The notes below the pieces were generated by a model. It saw only the letters and a program-made list of their open reading frames with translations, made no database searches and had not been told where the DNA came from. From Cephalotus follicularis (lineage: Eukaryota; Streptophyta; Magnoliopsida; Oxalidales; Cephalotaceae), in assembly GCA_001972305.1 (NCBI GenBank), contig BDDD01001484.1, positions 26,043-90,042 of the forward strand: a DNA stretch of 64,000 nt. Reading direction: 5' to 3'. This document shows, one piece after another, positions 55,145-64,000 of the stretch; within the stretch, counting starts at the first letter, position 1; the number at the start of each line of letters is the position of its first letter. Position numbers and translations under genes: made by a program.

Positions 55145-55857
55145 CCTTTAGGTTTCATGGGCGCCTTGACCTAGGACGTGGATCCTCTTGATCCGCTTCC
55201 TCTTGGAGCTATACGGGAAGAAGTAGAAGGAAGATATATCACATCAGACTTGGACCTGCCATGGCCCATGTCAGCTTCAGCCGTATGAAGCATTTCCACA
55301 AGTTCAGGCATATTAGTATCCACCTTGTTCATGTGGAAATTTGTATTTAACTGGGAGTATGACCTAGGAAGGGATGAAAGCACCAGGTCAATGTATAAAT
55401 CATTGTCCATGGTAAGATCTAATTGAGCCAGTTGCTCAACAAGATCAATCATCTTCAATCCATGTGCAGGGACTGAAGATCCCTCGGCCGTCTTCATGCT
55501 GAAGAGCTGACGTGACAAGTTAAACCGCTCGGTCCTCGACCGGGATCCATACAACTCCTGAAGACAAAGAAGTATAGCTCCTAGGGTATCAAGCTTCTCG
55601 TGCTGTCTTTACAATTTCGGGACCATACCCGAAATCGCTAGGCAACGAGCTTGCTCGTCCTCGTCTAACCATTTGGCCCTCTTGGCCTTTTTCTCTTCCA
55701 ACGGGTTGGCTACCAGTTTTGGGGGGCTCTCAGTCATGAAATGAGCAAGCTTCATGCTCGTGAGTGCCAAGCGCAGGTTGCACTGCCAATCCACGAAATT
55801 TGGACCCGTAAGCTTGTTTGTTTCAAGAACGCGTGAAAGTGCTGTGCCAACTGACAT
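55145..55857 (-). pseudogene. Ty1/copia gag
   Basis: The minus-strand frame starts MSVGTALSRVLETNKL and has the copia gag (UBN2-type) signature: LTGPNFVDWQCNLRLAL, then KAKRAKWLDEDEQARCLAISGM, FNLSRQLFSMKTAEGSSVPAHG and YIDLVLSSLPRSYSQL. TAA at 55609-55611 stands where CAA fits, and TAG near 55171 ends the frame soon after. Sequence continues to KAPMKPKGK, where LTR F1 cuts in. It has the same strand and likely the same element as the pol pieces at 33162-33965 and 35756-36057. Gag would form the particle. The start chosen is the first Met of the conserved block. Confidence 0.85.
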
Positions 55858-56974
55858 TGTAGTAGAATATGGTGAATACTAGAAACCTATAAAAGTGGAA
55901 ACAAGAGAGAGATATTCACCAAATTATTCCAATTATATTATTACCATAACACTTGGTCTTTTGTAATTATGGTTCCTCCCAATATTCTAATCGTATCCCA
56001 CACCCCCATGTGGAATTCAGGAATCCTCTCGCTTCCTATTGGGGATCGGAATCTATCCACAATACTATAGTCCCAACTTTCACCATGCAAACCATAATAC
56101 CTGAATAGGTAGGTATGTATACCAATTCACATTAGGACCTCTCACCCATATGTAAGATCTGATACAAGATTCGGCCTCCTGGCCCATATGCTCGCAACTT
56201 CCGCTGTACAAACCATATGATCCCGGTATAAGTCAAACCCAAAATCCTCAAAGAAATTAACTTGTTTTGAAGCACCGACACGTATCGATGTCCTGATGCC
56301 AAAACAAAGTCATTTCCTTCCAGTGTACCTCACACTGAAATTGAATAGAAATGGTCAGACGGGGTACCTCTGATTTTGCAGTGCCATCCCCAATATGTCC
56401 ACACCATGTTAGGGAGAGTGTGACCCGTCAAGCCACTAGGTGGTTCGATGTACTTATATTCTACTCTATTATACAGTCTTGTTCTATTCAAGTTACATTG
56501 TGCAAATTGTATTTTATTATTGGCATGACCATATATGTTTTATCATATAATTGAAGCATGACATTGCTTACATATATGGTGCCCTGTCACATCAAATGCT
56601 TGGTTGTCGAGCCAAGGGCTATGAGAGCGACTTCCTTATTCCCTGTGACTAAACTGTTCCAAGTCATAGGTTCACTTATTTAGGGCATTTGTGAACCGGA
56701 CATACTTGCCGTGTTATGCTTGCTCTCGCGAATGGAAGGGTGGATTATCTAATTGCCACTTGGGTTGAACCCCAAAGCTAATGCGGAGTGCGTGCTGAGA
56801 GCATGTACACTGTACTTGACCCACCATGGGAATTCTATTTGGATGGTCACATATCCTGTGTCAATAGAGTTTCCCATATGAGATAGTAGTGTATAGACTT
56901 TACGAGTCTAGCAAGTTCTTGATGGCCTTGTCTGATCCTTAGACCTGAGCGGCTACTGTGCATTGCATAGAGAC
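55858..56974 (-). other. Copia 5' region, possible leader and LTR
   Basis: No gene is seen. A degenerate primer-site-like TGGCATCAGGA on the minus strand (56291-56301) matches TGGTATCAGAG at 8 of 11 positions. If real, 55858-56290 is leader and sequence beyond 56302 is LTR. Confidence is low because no TG/CA border is clear there. Confidence 0.35.
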
Positions 56975-59035
56975 TGTAATGACCAGAATTTTCATTAGAG
57001 ATACTATTTATGGAATATGATTACTATGGTTAAGGTTGGCAAATATTTCAAGGGACCCATGATATGACCCTAACCCTCAAAATTGGCTATTTGTTTTAGA
57101 CGGGAAATTGAGTTGAAGTGGATAAAGCGCCGACGGTGTGAGGTTAAGCGGCGACGCTTTGGTAGTAAACCGGCGACGCTTGGACCTCTTCTAACGCCTG
57201 TCAAAAACATGGCATTTTCAATTTCGACAAATTACTCTAACCGACGACGCTTGGATGAAAGCGGCGACGCTTGGTGAAACTGATGACGCTCCAAATGTAA
57301 GCTTGGGTGCTTTGAAGTTAAGTGTTTTAGTTGACCTGGACGAGGCCCGAAAGCGGCGACTCTTGGAATTAAGCTCCGACACTTTGCCCCTGCGTACCTG
57401 TTAGAAAGCCTGGAACAAGCCCGTAAAGCGACGACGCTTTGGACGGCATATTAGTTACAGAAGTTAATGTTTTGTCTCGTTTCGGACGAATTAAATGAAT
57501 TGAGGGACACATGTCAAGAAAGTAAGTAAAGAATTATGATATTTTGATGTTGAGGGACATGTGTCATCAGCTAGAGGAAGAGAAATGAGCGCATGGGCAA
57601 CATACTCACATGGGTGACATCACCTTGGAGCAAGGTGGCATGGTGACTCACCCCATGCATGCTTGCTCTCCAAGTTCAGCTTCCCTATAAATATATGTGT
57701 ACTTTGGCATGAAAATGGTTGGTTTTGCTGAGGAGAATTCGGCTAGGAGAAGGGAAGGAGGGATTAAAGTACGATAAGGAAATTCAATACCGATTTTTAT
57801 CAAAGTTTCTCTGTTTTACTTCGAAATTATGCATCTGATTGTTTTACTCATATCTTGCTCATTTCTTGATAAAATTTTGAATGGTTTAATGTTTTAGAAC
57901 CTTCAAGATGTCTTCTTTAACTTTTATGTTTTATGTATCTCGAAATTCTATGGAATGCTTGATGACAATTCATGTTTCATTTTACTGCTAATGTTATGTT
58001 TTCATATGGAAGCATTGACTTCAAAAATTCATAACGGATTCGATTCTCAACAAATTTTTATGAACTTGAGTTTTTTGAATTTGTGAAGATGTCTACTTTA
58101 ATGTTCATGTTTTAAGTTTTCTCTGAAAGTGTTTATTTCGATATGAAATTCAAGATTTAGAAATGTTATGCAAAGCTGTTTTATGAATGTTTTGAGTTAA
58201 ATTACTCAAAGTGATGAAAATGCTTTATGAATTGTGAAAGGAAATGAAATGAAATGAATGTTTCTACATGAGAAACCAGTTTTAGATATGTTGTACTAGG
58301 CTGTTTTATAAATGTTTTATGAAATTATTTTATGAATGCGTTTGAGTGAATTGCTCAAATGAACAGAAATGTTTATGAATTGTGAAAGAAATGTTATACG
58401 ATGTTGTTTATGAATGCTTTGAGCTGATCACTCAAAGTATTAAGAAATGTTTTATGAAATGATTTTATGAGAATGAACAACTACTGGATTGCGATCCATG
58501 GAGGATTAATCTAGTAAAGATTAATGAGAATGAACCACCCTTGGATTGTGATCCATGTGGAATGAATCCGAGATGGATTAATGTTATGGAGCGAGATGCT
58601 CATGGACATGCATGTGATGTAAGGATAGTAATTGGGGAGTGCACAATGCTCCGGTGAAGCGGTGTTGAAAGGGTTCATTAAGTTTTTATGAAATGTTCTG
58701 ATTCATGTGATATGATCAGAAAAAGGAAATGAATGTGAAATGTTTTGGTTTTACAAAATATACTAGAAAATGATTTTAATGACTTTTTCAAGTATGGTTG
58801 GGTTATTTACCAGAAAATGTATGATTTTATGAAATGTTCTGATTTTATGAAAACTATCATAAACAATGGATTTTGACAGTGAATTGTTCTAGTCTTATAA
58901 AACTAGAAGATGATTTTCAATGATGTTTGAAAATGTATGATTGCAAACGTTTTGATATAGATTATAAAAAATAACGGATTTCGATGACGTTTTACGACTA
59001 TGATCCTTACTGGGCTCTTTATGGTAAGTTTACTT
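56975..59035 (+). mobile_element. LTR F2, right-truncated
   Basis: It starts TGTAATGACCAG at 56975 after GAGAC. It matches F1 from about 57400 to 59010 (GAGGGACACATGTCAAG, GATTGCGATCCATGG-type block, GATGCTCATGGACATGC). Similarity ends near 59035 and no closing duplication is found. TATAAATA lies at 57686-57693. A GCGGCGACGCTT cluster is at 57119-57440. No gene. Confidence 0.78.
57119..57440. repeat. GCGGCGACGC cluster (LTR F2), variant of the GTCGAC motif
   Basis: Copies such as AAGCGGCGACGCTTTGG (57148), CCGGCGACGCTTGG, AAGCGGCGACGCTTGG (57264) and AAAGCGACGACGCTTTGG (57426). The right arm CGACGCTT equals that of families A and C, and the left arm AAGCG also matches, with GGCGAC or GACGAC in place of GTCGAC. 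Confidence 0.82.
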
Positions 59036-59689
59036 AAAAGCAAGGTGTCTTAGTAACACACCATCGTTACTGATTAATTCTGGACATTCGGGTCCCGCCT
59101 CGCGAGTATATGTATTAGATACATATATCGTATTGATTTATAACGTGTGATAACACATGTTATATCGTGGTGTATTAGTGATGTTACGTGACTGGTTAGT
59201 TGAGGTAATATACTAATATGATTTTAGTATTAAATAATAATTGGATTACTATTTTATTCTCTAATCTCTCAACCTCTCTACATGTTGGTTGCATGCTTCT
59301 CATTAGCTGTTATTAAATGCATGGAGCATTATCGCCTATTGGTTATTGGATAACTTGCATGGCGAGTAACAACAGTTAGAAGGGTAACACGTTTATCTCT
59401 TCTTATCCAAAGTCGTGTGTCATGCGTTATCATGAAGCCAAATAAGGAATACTGGATTGATTTCAAAAGAGAGAAATCTGGTAACATGTTTTATCTTTAA
59501 GGCTGGCTTAATGGTGATCCACTTTTGGTGGATCACAACTCTGGGTTTGAGATAGCATAAAAGAAAAAGAACATGTTTTTGAACAGGAGGGTTTTTGCTT
59601 GCTCCTGCTTGAACACGTTTTGAGAGAGAGTTGTATTACGCTGTTTTGTTCTTAGTGTAGAACAAAGAGAGAAAAGATAAATCAATATT
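59036..59689. other. Unassigned AT-rich sequence between F2 and H2
   Basis: It contains several short inverted repeats, for example ATGTATTAGATACAT (59110-59124) and AACGTGTGATAACACATGTT (59142-59161). No gene or clear LTR border is seen. It may be the outer part of the copia LTR (inference). Confidence 0.4.
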
Positions 59690-59849
59690 TGTAATAACCG
59701 CAAATTCAATTCGTGTACATTGTAATAATGATTAATAAAATGTGCACTCATTTGAATTTAATGTCCAATTGTTATAAAAATTGTGATTGGTAATTGCTTG
59801 GGAAGAATGGATGTACAATTGGTGAAGTAACAAGCTAAGAAACCCTAAA

Positions 59850-59990
59850 ACAGCCGTCGACAGCCGACTGCCACAGGGGGCAGTCGACTTCCTGGTTTGT
59901 GAAGGGACAGCCGACTGTCACAGGGGAGCAGTCGACTGCCAGATGCGTGTTGTGGGCAGTCAACTGCCAGTTGAAGACAGTTGACTGGAT
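59850..59990. repeat. CAGTCGACTG cluster 1 in H2
   Basis: Copies: CCGTCGACAG, CAGCCGACTG, CAGTCGACTT, CAGCCGACTG, CAGTCGACTG (59929), CAGTCAACTG and CAGTTGACTG. The offset from the LTR start is the same as in H1. Confidence 0.88.
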
Positions 59991-61042
59991 CGGTACAGAA
60001 CAGGTGTCTGTGCATGCCTGTGTGACTGAATCAAAGGAGGATTCCATGGTGGGCAGGTGTCATGCGTGACAGGAGCTGCCAGAGCATGCAAATTAGAGTG
60101 CTTGCATGCCCTCTATTCCATCTGCAATTGCAGACCTGTAACCTGTAAGAATCAAAAGAGAGAAAGGTGAGAAAAACGAGTGCATGTGAGAGAGAGAAGA
60201 ATGAGAGGAAAGCAGAGTAAGGAATCTGGCGAATTCAAGGCTTATATCAGCTGTGCATGAGCTGAGGGTGAGTGTTAGAAACACTAAAAAATTAAGAAGA
60301 GTTGCTGGGATTATTGAAAGCTTGCATTGGGGAATATTAGAGCTCAAGGAAGAGAATTGAAGCTTTGGACTCTTGGTAAGTTTCTAAATTCCAACCTACT
60401 GCTGCCATGATATGATAATGTAACTAGGAGGAATGTTGAATACCTTCTGTCAAACATGGTTAAGGTTAACAACTTTAGAATTGAATTGATTTAAAATGGA
60501 AAGCGAAAGAAGTAAGAAATGGATATGAAGCTTAGAGAGTTTAAATAACTCTAATTTGGATAATTGTAATTGTTGGTTAGTTGTATTGTGCCTACTGATT
60601 CCCCTAAGTATACACATACATCTTCTGCCAACATTAAGATCAATGAATCCGAGATTGAATAATAGTTGACAAAGAGTTCAGAGGAAGTTGTTAAATGGAA
60701 GTTAAGACTTAGGGAACTTGATGATTAAGCTACTGTTGGAATTGCAGTTGTTATAAGTATTTACTGAAACCTACTGGTACTAATCCATATGTCCATAAAC
60801 ATGCATGCATGGATTGATTTTGCTGGATTGAAGATTGTTGGTGTAAAAGACTTTGGAAACTCAAAGAGAAAGATGATTCCAATTGATCTTGGGATAGCAA
60901 ATTAAGGTAGGGGTAACGATATGTTTTGGAAGATATGATCATGCATATCATGTATGTTATTTTTCTGCATTGTTACATGCTTTGATTGTATTGAATTTGG
61001 ATTGAGAAATATACAAACTGCTACTGCCTGCATTTTCTGGGC

Positions 61043-61163
61043 AGAAGCAGTCGACTGTTCTTCATGGCAGTTGACTACTCAACCCTATCCAGTCGACTGC
61101 CAAGGCAAAGCAGTAGACTACTCAGCCAAAGCAGCCGGTTACTCTTGAAGGCAGCTGACTGTC
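61043..61163. repeat. CAGTCGACTG cluster 2 in H2
   Basis: Copies: CAGTCGACTG (61047), CAGTTGACTA, CAGTCGACTG (61091), CAGTAGACTA, CAGCCGGTTA and CAGCTGACTG, at about 20-bp spacing. Confidence 0.88.
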
Positions 61164-61434
61164 CTGGATAAAATTTGCTAATATAGGTCTGCTTGGACCT
61201 CAATTTTGAATGTAATGAACCTGGCCTCCATTTGGATGACTAGAACAGTTAATTCTGGCCTCATATACAATTACATTCCAAAACTAAACAACGTACACAC
61301 TCCTTGTGAGAGTTGCATATGAATGGCTTTGAAATGCTATTATTGTGAATCCTTGCATTGCTACTGATTTGTGTTATTGTTACTGAATATGCTACTGTCA
61401 TATTAGTATATACTGTTTGGTGTCATTTAACACA

Positions 61435-61500
61435 TCAAGTAGACTTGTTAAATGCAAATATGTTATCATCAAAACTAAGATTGAGACTAAATCGTCAACA
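61435..61500 (-). repeat. Start of the Sirevirus 3' LTR (66 bp)
   Basis: The minus strand begins TGTTGACGATTTAGTC directly after the purine tract and breaks off at the border with H2. Confidence 0.75.
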
Positions 61501-61515
61501 ATCTCCCCCTTTTTG
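61501..61515 (-). other. Sirevirus polypurine tract
   Basis: On the minus strand CAAAAAGGGGGAGAT precedes the LTR start. Further GGGGGAG-like tracts on the same strand lie near 61752 and 61808, as is usual for Sireviruses. Confidence 0.85.
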
Positions 61516-62152
61516 ATGATGACAAAAATTTGCTCAAAAGGCATAAATTAAAGTAATACCAATTTTAAAAATATAAGTGAATACCAATAGAGACAAATTA
61601 AAATGTAAGCAATGGCAAGTTCATGCAATATCAAATAAGCACTGAGTTATGAGTTTTAGTCTTAATCTCCCATATTGAGCCTTTTCTCCATAAACTCAAG
61701 CATTTTGAGCCTATTTTCCCAAAACATATTTCTTTTGAGCCATTAGCATTTCTCCCCCTTTTTTGTATAGCATCAAAAAGTTCTACAAACAGCAGAAATC
61801 ATTAGCTCCCCCTTAATAAAATCAAGGGTAAAGAGATTGAATATAGGCATTATGGATAAAAATATCAAAATATCGGCAATGAACATAATTATAGGCAATA
61901 GTTGAGAAAATACATTCATTCAACACAATTATATCATAAATCAAATATATATTCATACAACACAATACATAAAACTATATAAACATCATCTCATAAACAT
62001 AATTTCATAAACACATAAACATTTCATTAATATCATAAATTGATTAACAAAACATTGTCTTACAAAACAATAAATAAACGCTTAGTTTCATTACAACACA
62101 ACTAAAAACAAAAAAAAATAGCAACAAATAGAAAACAGAAACAACAACAAGA
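61516..62152 (-). other. Sirevirus 3' non-coding spacer
   Basis: AT-rich sequence between the extra ORF and the LTR, with AAGGGGGAG-like tracts and CATAAAC-type short repeats at 61940-62040. No gene is seen. Confidence 0.6.
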
Positions 62153-63194
62153 TCAGGCAGCAGGAGGAGGGGTATCGGATTCGGATACATCGCCCGAAGT
62201 CTCTTCGCAACGATCAGTAGTCTTGGAATAGGCAAGTTTTTGTTCCATTCTTTTGAGACGCCTCTTAACGACTTTTAGATTGTAGTAGATGGTGTCATCA
62301 ACATTTTCGAAGTCGGAATGAAGTATTTTATGATCGTTCTCCAATCTAGTGAGCCGCGTGTTGACTTGCTCAAATTTATCTTCAAGCGAGGCTTGCATGG
62401 AAGCAAATTGAGAACGCATGAACTCCATCACCCTGTCATAATCAGTAGAGGATGAGCTTCCTTGAGCTTGAGCCTGAGCAGGTGCAGCTTCTTCATATGC
62501 TTCCCAAGGAGGATTGTCTTCTTGCTCTTCCCTTGCAATCCTTTGCACTTGATCAATTTTGGGGCAATAAGTCCAAATTCCTTCTTGCTTTTTCCACCCC
62601 ATCCGATTCAAAGTACTCTTGTTCTATGTGTCTTCTTTCTTCAACTTGGTTGCTATCTCTCCTTCTAGCCGAATATGACAATGTTGGAAGACTTTGGTAA
62701 GGATAGATCCAAAAGGGAGTACAGATTTCTTTTGTGAGAATGCTCTTACCATAGTCTTGAGCATGAGGAGAGGAAAACAAAACTCAATTTTGGAAAGGAT
62801 GCACCACATGAGAAAAACTTGCATCCTAGACATTTGAACAAAATTCCTTGACCAATTTTATGTAAAAAGGGTCAGAAATTTGAACAAGAGGGAGGAGATG
62901 GAGATCATCTAACCCAGAAACAAATGAAAACTCGGAGGAACAGACATCCAAATCGATATTTCTGCCTCCCATGACTCTTTTGTCCACAAAAACAACATTC
63001 CTCAAAGGAACAGGGACTTGCTCTTCGGATTCGGAATCCGATTGGAGAGCAGGGTCAGGAGAAGGCTCTCTAATCTCAAGCCTCTGCTTTTTAGCAGATT
63101 TCGGAGGCTGAGAGGATGAAGCACCCTTCTTTTTGGCAGCAAACTTTGATCTAACCATTTTTACAAACAGTTGGTGTGCACAATGAAAAGACAC
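62153..63194 (-). pseudogene. Extra ORF region downstream of Sirevirus pol, plant transposon-type domain, decayed
   Basis: Three minus-strand pieces. 63194-62826 begins MSFHCAHQLFVKMVRSKFAA (the likely start is the inner MVRSKFAAKKK at 63158). It has a basic, Ser-rich N-terminus, an acidic PSDPDPALQSDSESEEQ-like stretch and ends PFYIKLVKEFCSNV. 62833-62624 carries MWCILSKIEF and VLPFGSILTKVFQHC. 62611-62153 has a coiled-coil-like FEQVNTRLTRLENDHK and an acidic tail. FYxxLVxEFxxN followed by LPFGxxLT resembles the putative plant transposon protein family found in plant repeats (recognition by motif only). A frameshift and a TAG at 62624-62626 break it, and the middle of the domain seems missing. 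It has the same sense as pol. Function is unknown. Confidence 0.6.
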
Positions 63195-63360
63195 AAAGAA
63201 TGCAGAAAACAGACGGATTGGAGGAGAGGAAAAGAGTTTTTGATGTTGAAAACAGGTTTGGAAGATGTTTTTCGAAATAGTAGAATGATTTTTGAAAGAA
63301 AAATCAGAGAGAGAAAAATTTGAAATTGCTCAGAATAGGGTAGAAGTGATAAATGAACAT

Positions 63361-63640
63361 AAGATCGACGTTTTTATGAAGAAGTCGATTTCTGAGTAAA
63401 AGACGTCGACGTGATTAGAAAGAAGTCGACGCGTTCTTTAAAAGAACGGAAGAAATCGATACAGAAAATGCTGCGTTTTAAAAATCATCGACGCGTTTTA
63501 AAAGAAGTCGACGTGTTTCAAAGAGATCGATGTTTTTCAAAAAGGATCGACGTGATTTTCATAAGTCATAAAATTTCCAGAAAAGAAGTCGACGTTATTT
63601 TGTAAGGCATGGAATTTCCAGAAAAGAAGTCGACGTTTTT
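63361..63640. repeat. GTCGAC cluster in the Sirevirus internal spacer
   Basis: About eleven copies, such as AAAGACGTCGACGTG (63400), AAGAAGTCGACGCG, AAGAAGTCGACGTG (63502) and two TTTCCAGAAAAGAAGTCGACG modules (63576-63596, 63614-63634). Unlike the others it lies between pol and the extra ORF, not in an LTR. Confidence 0.9.
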
Positions 63641-63744
63641 GTAAAACAGAACAGAAAATCAAGCCAAAAACAGAGCAATAACCAAAGAAAATCATCACAT
63701 CAATTTAACATTCAATCAAACATATCATTCAAACATAATAAACA

Positions 63745-64000
63745 TCATTCAAGCTCACATAAACCTAATTCTCTTCTAAACTTAGAAAAAGAATTTTCAT
63801 CTAAGGGTTTGGTGAAAATATCCGCCAAGAAATGGTATCTAATGTTAATATGCTTTGTCCTAGAGTGATGGACTGGGATTCTTTAGGATTGGATTGAAAA
63901 CGGGCACACAAGCACACACTAAACAAAATATCGGGTCTACTTGAGGTTAAGTACAATAAAGAACCTATCATACTTCTATAAAGCTTTTGATCGATACATT
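63745..64000 (-). pseudogene. Sirevirus pol end: RT/RNase H with internal deletion
   Basis: The minus strand reads YRSMIGSLLYLTSSRPDILF and then SVCLCARFQSNPKES, the RT-RNase H connection of Ty1/copia. After a short unrelated stretch and in another frame comes HINIRYHFLADIFTKPLDEN and then SFSKFRRELGLCELE before TGA at 63745-63747, the usual pol C-terminus. The RNase H core between them, normally well over 100 residues, is gone, so the enzyme is dead. The upstream part of pol lies beyond the window. Confidence 0.88.

Larger units (their letters stand above)
59690..61434 (+). mobile_element. LTR H2, right-truncated, same family as H1
   Basis: It starts TGTAATAACCGCAAATTCAA like H1 and follows it, including the TACACATACATCTTCTG-type and GATCTTGGGATAGC blocks. 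It stops matching near TGGTGTCATTTAACAC (61434), where Sirevirus LTR sequence begins. About 1.1 kb of the LTR end is absent. Confidence 0.85.
61435..64000 (-). mobile_element. Sirevirus (Ty1/copia), 3' portion, runs off the window
   Basis: Minus-strand order: end of pol (64000-63745), a GTCGAC-rich spacer, an extra ORF region (63194-62153), an AT-rich 3' spacer, polypurine tract (61515-61501) and the first 66 bp of the 3' LTR (TGTTGACGATTTAGTC). The LTR is cut by H2. LTR start, AAAAAGGGGGAGAT tract and pol end fit Sirevirus. Confidence 0.85.

Overview
The window looks like a gene-poor, repeat-packed stretch of a flowering-plant nuclear genome, probably heterochromatin. I see no host gene and no tRNA, rRNA or other structural RNA gene. 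Nearly every base can be assigned to LTR retrotransposons nested in one another. The evidence is paired LTRs, 5-bp target duplications, tRNA-type primer sites, polypurine tracts, and decayed gag and pol of Athila, Tekay-like chromovirus, Sirevirus and another Ty1/copia type. The species cannot be named from this sequence.

Layout. 1-32552 is family A, with 3.5-kb LTRs around an internal region of only 416 bp. Its 5' LTR holds an inverted solo LTR (S1, 745-3904). Its 3' LTR holds an Athila element (6786-15782, minus strand), a gag-only element B (16657-27270, itself hosting solo LTR C at 23238-26848) and solo LTR H1 (28502-31359). 32553-33161 is the end of a Sirevirus-type LTR. That LTR sits in the pol of a minus-strand Ty1/copia element whose pieces reappear at 33162-33965, 35756-36057 and 55145-55857. 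The copia element is split by a deleted Sire-like element (33966-35755), solo LTR E (36058-39190), a second gag-only element D (39385-52971) and LTR remnants G and F1. D hosts Tekay-like element I (43667-52383), which has gag, RT, RNase H, integrase and a chromodomain-like tail. To the right are LTR remnants F2 (56975-59035) and H2 (59690-61434), then the 3' end of a minus-strand Sirevirus (61435-64000) with an extra ORF between pol and the LTR. The inferred nesting copia > Sire LTR > A > B > C is five levels deep.

How the parts relate. No element here looks fully coding-competent. Eighteen of the nineteen premature stops I could place in otherwise continuous frames are explained by one C:G to T:A transition, as expected for old, methylated copies. 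B and D carry only a gag of almost equal length and would need pol in trans.

The signal I find most interesting is a family of short palindromes centred on GTCGAC. They occur in clusters inside the LTRs of at least seven families from both Ty1/copia and Ty3 lineages. The flanking arms differ between families but stay self-complementary. A longer module (TTCCAGAAAAG followed by the palindrome) is shared by Athila, two Sirevirus copies and element I. Element B inserted exactly into the centre of one such palindrome.
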